Shown piece by piece: positions 42,115 through 51,054 of a DNA stretch of 64,000 nucleotides. Every line of letters starts with the position of its first letter. The first letter of the stretch is position 1. The stretch spans positions 186,001-250,000 of the forward strand of contig JBKBQA010000003.1 in assembly GCA_046292765.1 (NCBI GenBank). Direction: 5' to 3'. The translations under genes and the position numbers were made by a program. Origin of the DNA: PGZG01 sp046292765 (GTDB taxonomy: Bacteria > Pseudomonadota > Gammaproteobacteria > Pseudomonadales > Alcanivoracaceae). Under the pieces are notes generated by a model that ran no database searches, was not told the origin of the DNA, and saw nothing but the letters and a program-made list of their open reading frames with translations.

Positions 42115-42657
42115 ATGTCTGATGATGAAATTAACAAAGATGGTAGTGAAGAAAATGCTGAGCATCCATCGACTGCGGCTTCTGCGGTCGGAATAATCAT
42201 TCAGGTTGGGTTTATGGGCTTTATCCTATACCTGCTTTATCCTGCATTTGCCTCGGTTGGGGAAATGGTGTTCGGGAAAGACGAGTCTGCATTCATGCAG
42301 GCTTTTACACCTGGCGAAAGTGCACGACGTGACTACGATGAGTTTAATGACAATGGTGGATTGCGGCAGAATGGTTCTTTTCTTGGATACACAGTTGTCG
42401 AAGTAAATGGATTGCAATATGGGAAAGACGAGATACTTAGAACGGTTGGATTTAGGTTCGCTGACTTTCCAGTTCCAGTGCCAAAAGACATAAGAGAGAA
42501 AGTTGGTGAGTTGTGTGGTGGCGGTACATGGAAGGTGATATCGCCAAGCAGGTCATCGTTGATTGGTTACGAGCTAAACTCCAAGACACATGAGTGCTTG
42601 TATAGCTACTCTACGGATGAGAGCAGAAGTCATAATATAGTGATTCAGAAGAAGTAA
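42115..42657 (+). CDS. Single-pass membrane protein, unknown function
   Basis: 180 residues with an acidic N-terminus (SDDEINKDGSEENAEH), one membrane helix at about 27-50 (VGIIIQVGFMGFILYLLYPAF) and a C-terminal domain with two Cys (ELCGGGTWK, THECLY). GGAG precedes the ATG. Third in a row of envelope-directed proteins after 40968 and 41313, followed by a strong hairpin. The three may form an envelope complex, for example an exclusion or immunity function of the island; this is inference. Confidence 0.65.
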   Translation: MSDDEINKDGSEENAEHPSTAASAVGIIIQVGFMGFILYLLYPAFASVGEMVFGKDESAFMQAFTPGESARRDYDEFNDNGGLRQNGSFLGYTVVEVNGLQYGKDEILRTVGFRFADFPVPVPKDIREKVGELCGGGTWKVISPSRSSLIGYELNSKTHECLYSYSTDESRSHNIVIQKK

Positions 42658-42660
42658 ATG

Positions 42661-42689
42661 CATGCGGGGTCGCCGGACGACCCCGCATG
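42661..42689. terminator. Bidirectional hairpin between convergent island genes
   Basis: A perfect 12-bp stem (CATGCGGGGTCG and its complement) with a five-base loop sits exactly between the stop codons at 42657 and 42694. No T run. Confidence 0.55.
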
Positions 42690-42693
42690 TTCA

Positions 42694-43080
42694 TCACTTG
42701 GCGTATGAATCCCTGATCGCCTTTGAGATTGAAAGCAAAGACTTATCATAGCTGCCGGACAAGAGCTGCTCCTTCAAGTAATCGAAGACATCTTGTTCCG
42801 GCATCGATGCAGAGACTGTCATTCGCTCCTCGCCTTTCGGACCAATTGCAACATTCCGCTGGCCGAACTTCAGCCTGTAGTGCCGCTTATCGCCCTGCTG
42901 TTTGCTGAGCCACATAGGTGCGACAGATTTCTGACCATCTGCTTTTAGGCGCTTGCCTTCTTTCAGATATACAAGCCACTTGTCGATAGACTGTGCAACT
43001 CGCGTACGTTTGGCTTCGATGGTATCACCACGAATGATCTCATCTTTACCGAAAGAAACTTCTTTAATATTGAAGGTCAT
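42694..43080 (-). CDS. Unrecognised 128-residue island protein
   Basis: A basic, soluble protein without known motifs. It contains TRVAQSIDKWLVYLKEGKRLKADGQ and GDKRHYRLKFGQRNVAIGPKGEERMTV, with a helical C-terminus (DVFDYLKEQLLSGSYDKSLLSISKAI). The many Lys/Arg residues and small size would fit a nucleic-acid-associated accessory protein, but nothing proves it. Upstream lies a gene-free region with three copies of a GGTCTCT-type repeat that may regulate it. Confidence 0.55.
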   Translation of the reverse strand: MTFNIKEVSFGKDEIIRGDTIEAKRTRVAQSIDKWLVYLKEGKRLKADGQKSVAPMWLSKQQGDKRHYRLKFGQRNVAIGPKGEERMTVSASMPEQDVFDYLKEQLLSGSYDKSLLSISKAIRDSYAK

Positions 43081-43395
43081 GTCTGACTCCTGAGGTCGTT
43101 GTTTGCCATGCGGCTAAAGCAATCTATCCTCAGGTATGACCTTCTTACACAGCCCCACTAGATTGTTAGTGAATAGGCTGCCGATCCCTATTCCTTCGGG
43201 GAACAATGGTCTCTGGTTCACCCAGAGGCTACCAGAGACCTCCTGACGGTCAGATATATGTCTATTCATCTTATGCGACTGGAGGTCTCTGAGATGAAAC
43301 CAGATGATCGAAAAATATCAATGCATACAAGCCTTGAATTTCCAATGTAGAGATCGGAGATAGCTTATGTCTCGTCACTACTGTAGAAGTCCGAA
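43081..43395. repeat. Gene-free region with GGTCTCTGGT inverted and direct repeats
   Basis: 315 bases without a gene. GGTCTCTGGT at 43208-43217 and its reverse complement at 43231-43240 form a 10-bp stem with a 13-base loop. A third partial copy, GGAGGTCTCTGAG, lies at 43281-43293. The set could be an operator, an attenuator or part of a replication or partition site of the island. Confidence 0.4.
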
Positions 43396-44352
43396 TTAAT
43401 GGTCTTTCAGGTCCGAATCTGTATCAAAATACGAATCTATTACATCGGCAACTGATCTTGCTACATCTGATAAAGAAGTTTGATTCTCTTCCTCCATAAC
43501 GCCATTCGTGTACACATGCGCTTTAGCTACACCATCTACGAATCGCAGCCCTATAGAAAGTGCATCTTCAGACCGCGCAACGCCCGTATAGCCGGGGTCG
43601 GGGTGAATTATACGCATACTGATACGTGGAACTTTCAGAACTAGGTCTAGGTTCGTAAGTTGCTTTCTGGCAGGAAGTTTAAGAGAAACGGACATCTTCC
43701 ATGCACCATATGCGTATCGAGCTGGCCGTTTGAAGGTGATAGTACAGTTCTTGAAATCGGAGACTATGCCGCCGCTCGTTCCGTCTATTCCCAACATTTC
43801 AAATGGGCTGCTATCACGAAAATACTCAGAGATTGCCTCGCGGATAGAATCCTCAAGTGCTCGTTTCGCTGCGATGAGGGAGCTATTTGGATTCTGAATA
43901 ACATCTGGTTGATAAATTGAGAAGAATATTGCGCCCTCCCAGAAAAGAGTTCCTGCGTCAGTTTTCTTCAGCGAAGCGCCAACTGATCTTCCGTTCTCCG
44001 CTCGGCAGTTTGGGAACGTGCTTCGATATGCATGGTGGGATTCAATTGTCATTCCCTTTAAAGATGTATCGTTGGGATGGTGGGGAAGGAGGAAGTCTGT
44101 GCGATCTTCAACTAACTGCACCCAATCACCTGAGACCGTTGCTTGAACAGTATATCGCTCACCATCAAATTGAGGGTCGCCAATATCTACATCTATTTTG
44201 GAGGTGGAGTATCTAAACTCAGCAGCTGTCGCAAAGAGTTTGCAGAAGGCCCTAACCACATCGCCTGGACTGCAGTGCTCCTGATCGCACGCAAGCCTGA
44301 AAGATTGATCTAGCTCCGGGTCAAGCCGCACTTGGAGGACTGTACTTTTCAT
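43396..44352 (-). CDS. Unrecognised protein with ribbon-helix-helix-like N-terminus
   Basis: 318 residues from ATG 44352, which has GGAG 7 bases upstream; the frame extends 13 codons further without support. The first 40 residues (MKSTVLQVRLDPELDQSFRLACDQEHCSPGDVVRAFCKLFA) look like a ribbon-helix-helix DNA-binding fold of the plasmid antitoxin or mobilisation type. The long C-terminal part is beta-rich with no known domain. It may be a repressor of the divergent integrase/replication operon at 44588. Function not established. Confidence 0.55.
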   Translation of the reverse strand: MKSTVLQVRLDPELDQSFRLACDQEHCSPGDVVRAFCKLFATAAEFRYSTSKIDVDIGDPQFDGERYTVQATVSGDWVQLVEDRTDFLLPHHPNDTSLKGMTIESHHAYRSTFPNCRAENGRSVGASLKKTDAGTLFWEGAIFFSIYQPDVIQNPNSSLIAAKRALEDSIREAISEYFRDSSPFEMLGIDGTSGGIVSDFKNCTITFKRPARYAYGAWKMSVSLKLPARKQLTNLDLVLKVPRISMRIIHPDPGYTGVARSEDALSIGLRFVDGVAKAHVYTNGVMEEENQTSLSDVARSVADVIDSYFDTDSDLKDH

Positions 44353-44465
44353 TGCGCATCTCCATAAGTTCTCATAACGAATGTATTGCATTGTAATGGT
44401 ATTCTAAAAACAAATACAATCCATGAACTGGTTATTTTCTATACAGTAGTTAACCAGCCTAAAAA

Positions 44466-44500
44466 GGAGCCGGAGCATTGGGTTCAATGACTCCGGCTCC
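44466..44500 (-). terminator. Strong hairpin with minus-strand T run upstream of the integrase
   Basis: GGAGCCGGAG pairs with CTCCGGCTCC, and inside it CATTG pairs with CAATG around a GGTT loop, giving a stem of about 15 bp with one bulge. Read on the minus strand, five T follow directly, the form of a rho-independent terminator. No minus-strand gene lies just upstream, so it may end a short antisense RNA, or act as leader structure for the plus-strand operon. Confidence 0.5.
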
Positions 44501-44587
44501 CCCGGCCCTGTCCGGGCGTGGGTAGGCCTGTGTTCATCTATATATGAAAATATTATAAATAATAAAAACAAAACGAGGTTTGAGAAT

Positions 44588-45172
44588 ATGGGAAACGGGC
44601 CGAAGCCGGGACAGGTGATCAAGGTAGAACCTATCAGGTCCCTTCCGGCGATAAAGAGGATCAAAAAGCTGCTTGAGGACAAGCCTCGGGATAACTGTCT
44701 TTTCGTGCTTGGCATAAACACGGCGCTAAGGGGCGGCGAGCTTCTATCCCTGACGGTAGGAGATGTGCGGCATCTCAGGGCGGGGGATGTGCTGGAGGTT
44801 CCAGAGCGCAAAACAGGCAAGAAACGAGTGCTCACTATCAATGAGACTGCCGCTGCTTCGATAGATCAGTACCTGAGGGTTCGAGGTGCTGAATCACCCG
44901 GTGAAGCGCTGTTCATTGGGCAAAGAGGCAGGTTGACCGTCCAGTATCTAAACAGATTGGTCAAGAAGTGGTGTTCCGAAGCGGGACTTACCCAGGACAA
45001 CTATGGAAGTCATACGCTGCGAAAGACTTGGGGATACCACCAGAGGGTAACTTTCAAAACGGACCTTGTACTAATCATGCGTGCATTTGGGCACAGCAGC
45101 CAAGCAATCACCCTTCAATATTTAGGAATACAGCCCGAAGAGATCGAAAAGCTGTATTTAAATTCGATATGA
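44588..45172 (+). CDS. Core-only tyrosine recombinase/integrase
   Basis: 194 residues, only the catalytic domain of a phage-type integrase. Catalytic residues are visible: Arg48 (NTALRGGEL), Lys75, His142 and Arg145 (SHTLRKTWG), His169 (AFGHSS) and the nucleophile Tyr178 (TLQYLGI). The usual N-terminal arm- and core-binding domains are missing. GAGG lies upstream of the ATG. Its stop overlaps the start of the large replication gene (ATGA), so the two are coupled. As the island has its own serine recombinase, this enzyme may resolve dimers or act on replication intermediates rather than integrate the element. Confidence 0.85.
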   Translation: MGNGPKPGQVIKVEPIRSLPAIKRIKKLLEDKPRDNCLFVLGINTALRGGELLSLTVGDVRHLRAGDVLEVPERKTGKKRVLTINETAAASIDQYLRVRGAESPGEALFIGQRGRLTVQYLNRLVKKWCSEAGLTQDNYGSHTLRKTWGYHQRVTFKTDLVLIMRAFGHSSQAITLQYLGIQPEEIEKLYLNSI

Positions 45173-48100
45173 CGCTTGAAAAGGTGGATATCGCTCCCAC
45201 AATTCCATCACTTCATAAGCATGGTGATGAGATAATGAAAGCGCGGAAGAAAATTCCAGAAGATGCGCTAGTAGAGTTTGAGGACGATGATCTACTAAAG
45301 GCGCAGAAAATACATGTTTGGCTGTTCGACAAGAATGGCAACGTGCCGGCTATAAAGAATGTCGCGCTAGCCGGAAACGGAGCAACAATAAGTTGGCGTT
45401 GCCTAGTGAGCGTGCTCAGGGACTACTGTCTAAGTTCCGATGCGATCGTAATGGATAAGCAAGACGCGATGCTTGCTTCGTTCTGGAGGTTTAAGGACCC
45501 TTATGGACGATGTGAGGGCGCGAACTCGGCGGCTATGACTCTGCTGGTGCTGGATTATGACGGACTTGCCTCGTACGACGAGGTTAGAGGTGACCTCGAA
45601 AGTCGAGGATACGCCTATTTCATGCACACAACTTTCTCATCAACTGGTCAGGCAAAACCTAGAAAGAAAGTAGGTGCTCTCTCTCCCGTAGGAATCGGTC
45701 AAGGCGTCGACAAATTCAGAGTTTTCATCCCGATAAGGGAGGAGCTTCTTGTGGTGGATATGACTCCTAGTTTACAGGCAGTAGTTCTATCTAAATTTCC
45801 TGGAATCGATAGGTCGTGCTTGACTGTCGCAAGGCGGTTCTATCTTCCAAGTTGCCGAAGAGGCGGAAGGGTTAGGTTCGACAGCTCGGACGGGAAAGCT
45901 TTCGATATGGCTGCGGCCAACATCGAGGCAAAAATAAGCAGGGATGCAGAGAGAAAAATCTACAAAGCTCTTGGTGTAGATGTGGGAAGCGCTGATCCAA
46001 TATTTGGAGGAGATGAAAAAAGTCCTTCCGTAGGAGAAAGTCAGGAGTGGTACTGCAATGCATTGGACGCGCTAGCCATATTTCGAGACAAAGGGTGGTA
46101 TATCCGCCAGAAGACTGGCGGTTGGCACTACGTTAGATGTCCAGAAGGACATCTGCATAGCGACGGAAACCCAGAGGCGCAGCTCAGAACCACCCAAGGA
46201 GATGCGTACTTCCAGTTCAAGTGTCATCACGGTCACGAAGGGGTGGACCACGGCTCACGCTGGCTTTACGAGTGGCTAGTGAAATCAGAAACAAAGGAGT
46301 ATCTGGATCAGTATCGGAAGCGCATTCCCAGAAAGAGTGAGGATTTAGATGCGGAGTTTCCCGGGAAAGTAATCCGTCTTAACAAGCGGTATTTGGCGGA
46401 GCGTACGGGCGATGAGATTCTTGCGGACATGGATGATAGGACCGGATCGATAAAAAAGGCTGCGGCAATAGTTCCGGTGTTTAGCGTTGGCGATGCGAGA
46501 ACTGTATTCATCAAAAGCCCCAAAGGAACAGGAAAGACGGACGTTATAAGGAGACTGGTTGATAAGTACTGCTCGATTATCTGCATTACGCACCGAGTTT
46601 CATTGGCTGACGAGCTGTGTAATCGGGTTGGCCTTACGAACTACCAAAAGAGCCTTGATGGCTGTCGGCTTGGGATATGTATGGACAGTCTCAAGAAGCT
46701 TAGTGAGAAACGTAACGTGAAGACCTATGACGTGGTTTTCATAGATGAGTCCGAGCAGGCTTTGGCTCATCTAACGGGGCCGACCATGAAGGAGTCGAGG
46801 CTTCAGGTCTTATCGGTACTAAGGCATATTGTTGCGAAAGCCAAACTGGTTATCTGTGCAGACGCCGACTTGAGTCAGCAAATAACGGTTAAGCACATCC
46901 TTGCCTTGCGGGGCGAGCAGCAGGCGTTGTTTGTTAACAATGAGGTAAAGCTCGGCGGCTCATATTATTTCTATAGGTCGAAGCTAGACGCCGTCGCAGC
47001 GATGTTTGATTACTTTCTGAAGTATCCAGAGAGCCGGTGTTGGTTGGCTACAAATTCTAGGGCGAATATTGCCGGTCCTGTTTACGGCATGGCCCGGCAT
47101 GCCGGCATCAACTCAATACTCATTACGTCGGAGACGGTTGCGAGTCCCGAAGTGCAGGCTTTTCTTGCTGAGCCGGCCGAGTACATCAGGAAGCACAACA
47201 TACGCCTAGTTATAGCTTCGCCAACAATTAGCACGGGTTTCAACTTGGATGCGCCAGGTCTTATAGATCGGGTATATGGTGTCTTTGGGGCAAATTGCTT
47301 TACGGCTCAAGATTGTGATCAGGCGATGCATCGTGTCAGGCATGTGGAGTCGCGCCATATATGGGTGAAGCAAACAAAGCCATACGACCTTGATGAGATT
47401 GGTAGAAATGCAAAGGAGAAGCATGAAGCTTTGATGAAGAGCTCGTACAACTCCCTAGTTGACTTTGAGGACAAGGAAAATCTCAAAAAAATCGAGGCTT
47501 TCGAAAGAGACTATTCCGAACTCGTCTTCGATATAGAGATTCATTCGGCACGATTCTCATTCTCACGAGAGGATCTCCTAGCGAAGAATTTTGAGTGCAT
47601 GGGAGCAAAAGTTGAGCGTTTCAGTTCTGACTTGCACAGTAAGCCAGTGCTTGATGAGCTAAAAATAATTTGGAATATGCATGCCATGATTCTCGAGAGT
47701 GATCGAGTTAACAAGGTGCTTAACGCAAGGAGAATTGGCCAGTGTGAGTACGAGGAAATTTCAAAGCTTCGGAAAAAGACGGAAGATCAGAGGTACGCAG
47801 AGATGCGGTTCCAACTTGTCTCGGCGCTTCACAAGAATCATGACGCTTTGACGGAATATGACGTGCGTTCTGGCTGGGAGAGGGTTGAGAAGTTCCGCAA
47901 TATATGCGGCCTGCTTGAGAATCAGGCCGAGCTTCTAAAGAAGGACGGGAAGGAAGTTGCGAACGGAGTTCTAGCTCTGGATAGGGCTTACTTTTGGAGT
48001 ACATCTGACTTGCTGACGGGTTTGATGGCGGTGTCCGGGATTTCATTGGCCAGAATAATTACTCAATGCAATCACTACTTGGCTGTTGAAGCCGCTTTTA

Positions 48101-48438
48101 TAAAATCAGTGGCCGGCATGTCCTCGACGTCCAACAGATACAAGGTCATGAGGCGAGATTTCCGAAAAGAGGTCAAGGCGCTTGAGTTGCGGATCGAGGC
48201 CGAGCACATCGATAGCATTGTGGAAATATTCAGAAATAATGCTGCGGAAATAAATGCGCTTCTGGGCGTCTCCTTCAAGATTCCTGTAGAGGGGCATGTC
48301 TCGCCGCAGATCAAGGGGAAGATTGTCTCAACGATATACTCAAATGTATCGGTAGAGTTGAAGGGCGGGCCTAAAGATGGGTATTCGCTGGATTTCCCTG
48401 AGACTGTGGGGCTGTTGAGGGGTTTTGGCATTTTCTAA
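45169..48438 (+). CDS. Large replication protein, CyRepA1/Herpes_ori_bp-like primase-helicase
   Basis: 1089 residues. An N-terminal primase-like region (about 100-270: AMTLLVLDYDGLASYDEV, GVDKFRVFIPI, CLTVARRFYLPSC) precedes a Cys/His-rich section (YVRCPEGHLHSDGNP, FKCHHGHEG). An SF2-type helicase follows with Walker A SPKGTGKTD near 451, ICITHRVSLADEL, the DEAD-like box VVFIDESEQ near 523, and LVIASPTISTGFNLD near 685. This order fits plasmid replication proteins of the CyRepA1 or herpes origin-binding type. It starts in the integrase stop codon (ATGA). A 15-bp inverted repeat right after the gene may be the origin. It suggests the excised island replicates by itself. Confidence 0.8.
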   Translation: MTLEKVDIAPTIPSLHKHGDEIMKARKKIPEDALVEFEDDDLLKAQKIHVWLFDKNGNVPAIKNVALAGNGATISWRCLVSVLRDYCLSSDAIVMDKQDAMLASFWRFKDPYGRCEGANSAAMTLLVLDYDGLASYDEVRGDLESRGYAYFMHTTFSSTGQAKPRKKVGALSPVGIGQGVDKFRVFIPIREELLVVDMTPSLQAVVLSKFPGIDRSCLTVARRFYLPSCRRGGRVRFDSSDGKAFDMAAANIEAKISRDAERKIYKALGVDVGSADPIFGGDEKSPSVGESQEWYCNALDALAIFRDKGWYIRQKTGGWHYVRCPEGHLHSDGNPEAQLRTTQGDAYFQFKCHHGHEGVDHGSRWLYEWLVKSETKEYLDQYRKRIPRKSEDLDAEFPGKVIRLNKRYLAERTGDEILADMDDRTGSIKKAAAIVPVFSVGDARTVFIKSPKGTGKTDVIRRLVDKYCSIICITHRVSLADELCNRVGLTNYQKSLDGCRLGICMDSLKKLSEKRNVKTYDVVFIDESEQALAHLTGPTMKESRLQVLSVLRHIVAKAKLVICADADLSQQITVKHILALRGEQQALFVNNEVKLGGSYYFYRSKLDAVAAMFDYFLKYPESRCWLATNSRANIAGPVYGMARHAGINSILITSETVASPEVQAFLAEPAEYIRKHNIRLVIASPTISTGFNLDAPGLIDRVYGVFGANCFTAQDCDQAMHRVRHVESRHIWVKQTKPYDLDEIGRNAKEKHEALMKSSYNSLVDFEDKENLKKIEAFERDYSELVFDIEIHSARFSFSREDLLAKNFECMGAKVERFSSDLHSKPVLDELKIIWNMHAMILESDRVNKVLNARRIGQCEYEEISKLRKKTEDQRYAEMRFQLVSALHKNHDALTEYDVRSGWERVEKFRNICGLLENQAELLKKDGKEVANGVLALDRAYFWSTSDLLTGLMAVSGISLARIITQCNHYLAVEAAFIKSVAGMSSTSNRYKVMRRDFRKEVKALELRIEAEHIDSIVEIFRNNAAEINALLGVSFKIPVEGHVSPQIKGKIVSTIYSNVSVELKGGPKDGYSLDFPETVGLLRGFGIF

Positions 48439-48441
48439 GAA

Positions 48442-48519
48442 TGGACAAACCGCCTCGATGTTCAATTTTCTAAATACACTAAAAAAACAGTTTATTGCGA
48501 AGATGAGGCGGATTGTCCA
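48442..48519. repeat. Inverted repeat after the replication gene, possible origin
   Basis: TGGACAAACCGCCTC at 48442-48456 and GAGGCGGATTGTCCA at 48505-48519 are inverted copies (14 of 15). They flank about 48 bases that are strongly AT-rich. The pairing continues imperfectly inward. It starts three bases after the replication gene stop. There is no T run, so an origin or binding site is more likely than a terminator. Confidence 0.5.
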
Positions 48520-48590
48520 AGCGAATCAAAATTTGATTTCACATGTATGAGCTGCGTGATCGGGTATAAATAAAAATAAAAGGAGTGTTT

Positions 48591-49073
48591 ATGAAAATTG
48601 ATGAAGCTTTCCCATTCGCAGGCATGAATCATCTCAAAGATGGCGATGCTGATGGGTTCAAGCGGGAATTTCACACAAGAATAGCATCATCAGTATCGGA
48701 GCCAGCCATTCTACAGGCGGCAGGCTCAACAATTTCAATGATCTTTGATCTGATTATGGACGACATCCTGATCTTACTCGACACATACTTCGATCGAGTT
48801 TCTGGAATGGATGCTGGCGACTTTGCGATTCTCGAAGCGGGCATGCCTAACCCTAAGATGCAGCCGATCTTGCAGGAAGTCATGGAGCGCTGTACCGAAG
48901 GCCTCAAGAAAATCGGCGCAGAGCATGACGACGATGGGCTGCGTGAGATAGCGTATCGCGTGGCAATGGTAATCGCTACGATGATGCGAGATTTTCGCAG
49001 TAATTACATTTCTCTAGTGGTCGAGCTTAGCGATTTCGCAGGGATCACATCAACGCCTACAGATAGAAGTTAG
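48591..49073 (+). CDS. Unrecognised helical island protein
   Basis: 160 residues from ATG 48591, with AGGAG 5 bases upstream; the GTG at 48585 overlaps the ribosome site and is rejected. Soluble, acidic, mainly helical (ILQAAGSTISMIFDLIMDDILILLDTYFDRVSG, EGLKKIGAEHDDDGLREIAYRVAMVIATMMRD). No recognised domain. It converges with the serine recombinase gene and overlaps its last codons by 17 bases. Confidence 0.55.
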   Translation: MKIDEAFPFAGMNHLKDGDADGFKREFHTRIASSVSEPAILQAAGSTISMIFDLIMDDILILLDTYFDRVSGMDAGDFAILEAGMPNPKMQPILQEVMERCTEGLKKIGAEHDDDGLREIAYRVAMVIATMMRDFRSNYISLVVELSDFAGITSTPTDRS

Positions 49074-51009
49074 CTATTCGCTTCAGTATGGCCTCCCCGA
49101 AAGGAAGGTAGATCAGATGTGGCGATGTCCAAGTTTTTTTGCTGCCGCCGATCTTAACCTTCATACAAATATTTATTAGGGCGTGTGCTTGCTCGTCGGT
49201 GTAGCCGCCAGACGTTATCCGTTCTCGAATTGTGCCTGCTATACTCTCCGGAGTGGTTTCTGGAATGTTTTCAGAAATCCAAAGCATGTCATCTCTGCTA
49301 AAGTCGTACTCATTGATATTTGATCCCTCTTCATCTTCGATTCCTGATACAGCAATTACTCTCCCAGAGTGGAAAAATGCAAGAAAAGATGAGTGGTCGG
49401 ATTTGCTGAGAAGCTCTTGTGCGTATAGGGCGGTAATTTTCGACGTCTTCTCCCTGTCCAGACCGGCTTTCTCCGCTTCGAGATGTATGGTTAGCATTTG
49501 AGATACTTCCGAAATCTCATGCCCCTTCCCGGTGATGTATATGCATCGTGTGAAGGATCTTATGTACTGCACAAGAGCTGATCTTTTCCTTTGCGACTCT
49601 TCGAGATCTTCGCTGTTAATAATCGACAGCAGCTCTTTGACGGAATCTTGGTGATCCTCCCATGATACCTGTCGTCGCTTGTTGGCGACCAATGCGGCAT
49701 CAATCTTGCTGATTTTTTCATTGAGGAGGACAATGCCGTCTTCAGTCTCGGAGACCTTCTCTAGGATAGATTTAGGAGCTTTCCCGCTACCTATGAAATC
49801 GACCCAGTTATCAAGTTTCTTTCGTAGTTCGGCTATCTCAATGAGATAACCTCTTTTCTCATTCTCAAGGCGTTTCGTCTCTCTTGATATGCTTTCGCTG
49901 TCAATGATCTTCTTAAAGTCTGCATCTTTGCAGTAGTTCAGGAAATTTAGCTCGAAGTCTTTATATTTGACTGTTCGATACTCACATCCACGGCCAATCT
50001 TTGCATTAGTGCAAACTAGGATCTCGCCCTTTGGGGACGATTTCCCCTTGTTTTCGTAGCGCACTGAGCCGCCACATCTCCCACACCTCAGGAGTCCAGA
50101 GAACAGGGTTCTAGTACCACTTGACGGCCGTCCTCTTCCAACTATTTTTCTGGATTGTGCTGCGGCGTGAGCTGAGTAGAATAGCTCTTGGCTTATGATC
50201 TGAGGATAGTAGCCATCAACAATAGTGCCCGCATCAAACCGCTTTCCATTAACCACCTCCTGCGGCTGGAACTCTCCGAGCACGCTCCGATTGTTAAGCG
50301 TCTTCTGAATGTACGAATTATGCCAAGCGCCCCCCCTTCCGAACCGTGGTACGTCCTCTGTATTAAGTCTTTTTGCGATGGCTGAGTTTCCCATTCCGGA
50401 ATTCGACATCTGGAATATTCGCCTAACGATCTCAACTCTTTCAGGTATTTCTTCAAAACCGGTTCTATCTTCCTTGACCCTTAGCCAGTTTGGGCAAGTA
50501 GATGTTGCGATCTCTTTTGTTAACTTGGTTCGCTTATGCTCCCAAACTGCCTTCAGGCGCTTGCTCTTATTCGCCGACTCATCATGTGCTCTGACCATGA
50601 TAAGTATGGACATGATGAGTTCTGTAGTGTCGAGCCTGTCTATGCTGTAAACACGATCATCTGCGAGAGTGACGATCTTTACTCCTTGATTGAGTATGTT
50701 TGTAAAGACTGCTAATGCTTGCGGCGCCTCGGTTCTGGAGAGTCGATCAAGGGACTCAATAAGAAGGAATGACCCCTTTGTGACTTTGCCCGCCTCAATC
50801 TCTTCCAGAAAGCGGCCCAGCGCTGCTTCGGGCTTCAGGTTGGCGCCGTGGAAGCCCGATACGCCAGCGTCAAGCCTGAGCGTCTCATCAAGATCGAGGT
50901 CGTGCTTTTCTGCGTAAGCTCTGGACAATTGAAGCTGCCGGCGAAGTGAGTCGCCCTTGGCCTGTTCGGGGGTTGAGAAGCGAATGTATGAATACGCTTT
51001 AGGTTTCAT
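49057..51009 (-). CDS. Large serine recombinase (integrase of the island)
   Basis: 650 residues from ATG 51009 (GGAAGG upstream). The N-terminal resolvase domain has nucleophile Ser12 in YSYIRFSTPEQAKGDSLRRQ, plus LLIESLDRLSR. A recombinase domain follows (RVEIVRRIFQMSNSGMGNSAIAKRLNTEDVPRFG and WHNSYIQKTLNNRSVLGEFQP), then a zinc beta-ribbon (LLRCGRCGGSVRYE...LVCTNAKIGRGCEY). A coiled coil (RETKRLENEKRGYLIEIAELRKKL) and a C-terminal extension complete it. It lies 45 bases from attR and reads away from it, the usual place for the integrase. It should join attP to the comM attB at a two-base core, here AA. Confidence 0.93.
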   Translation of the reverse strand: MKPKAYSYIRFSTPEQAKGDSLRRQLQLSRAYAEKHDLDLDETLRLDAGVSGFHGANLKPEAALGRFLEEIEAGKVTKGSFLLIESLDRLSRTEAPQALAVFTNILNQGVKIVTLADDRVYSIDRLDTTELIMSILIMVRAHDESANKSKRLKAVWEHKRTKLTKEIATSTCPNWLRVKEDRTGFEEIPERVEIVRRIFQMSNSGMGNSAIAKRLNTEDVPRFGRGGAWHNSYIQKTLNNRSVLGEFQPQEVVNGKRFDAGTIVDGYYPQIISQELFYSAHAAAQSRKIVGRGRPSSGTRTLFSGLLRCGRCGGSVRYENKGKSSPKGEILVCTNAKIGRGCEYRTVKYKDFELNFLNYCKDADFKKIIDSESISRETKRLENEKRGYLIEIAELRKKLDNWVDFIGSGKAPKSILEKVSETEDGIVLLNEKISKIDAALVANKRRQVSWEDHQDSVKELLSIINSEDLEESQRKRSALVQYIRSFTRCIYITGKGHEISEVSQMLTIHLEAEKAGLDREKTSKITALYAQELLSKSDHSSFLAFFHSGRVIAVSGIEDEEGSNINEYDFSRDDMLWISENIPETTPESIAGTIRERITSGGYTDEQAHALINICMKVKIGGSKKTWTSPHLIYLPFGEAILKRIANFYL

Positions 51010-51054
51010 CTCGGGCCAACCTTCCAAATCAAAAGGCCGATTTTATTACGGGAA

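Noticed and set aside
44968..45168. Upstream extension of the replication protein frame into the integrase gene
   Set aside because: The extension is an out-of-frame shadow of the integrase; the ATG at 45169 overlapping the integrase stop is the natural start.
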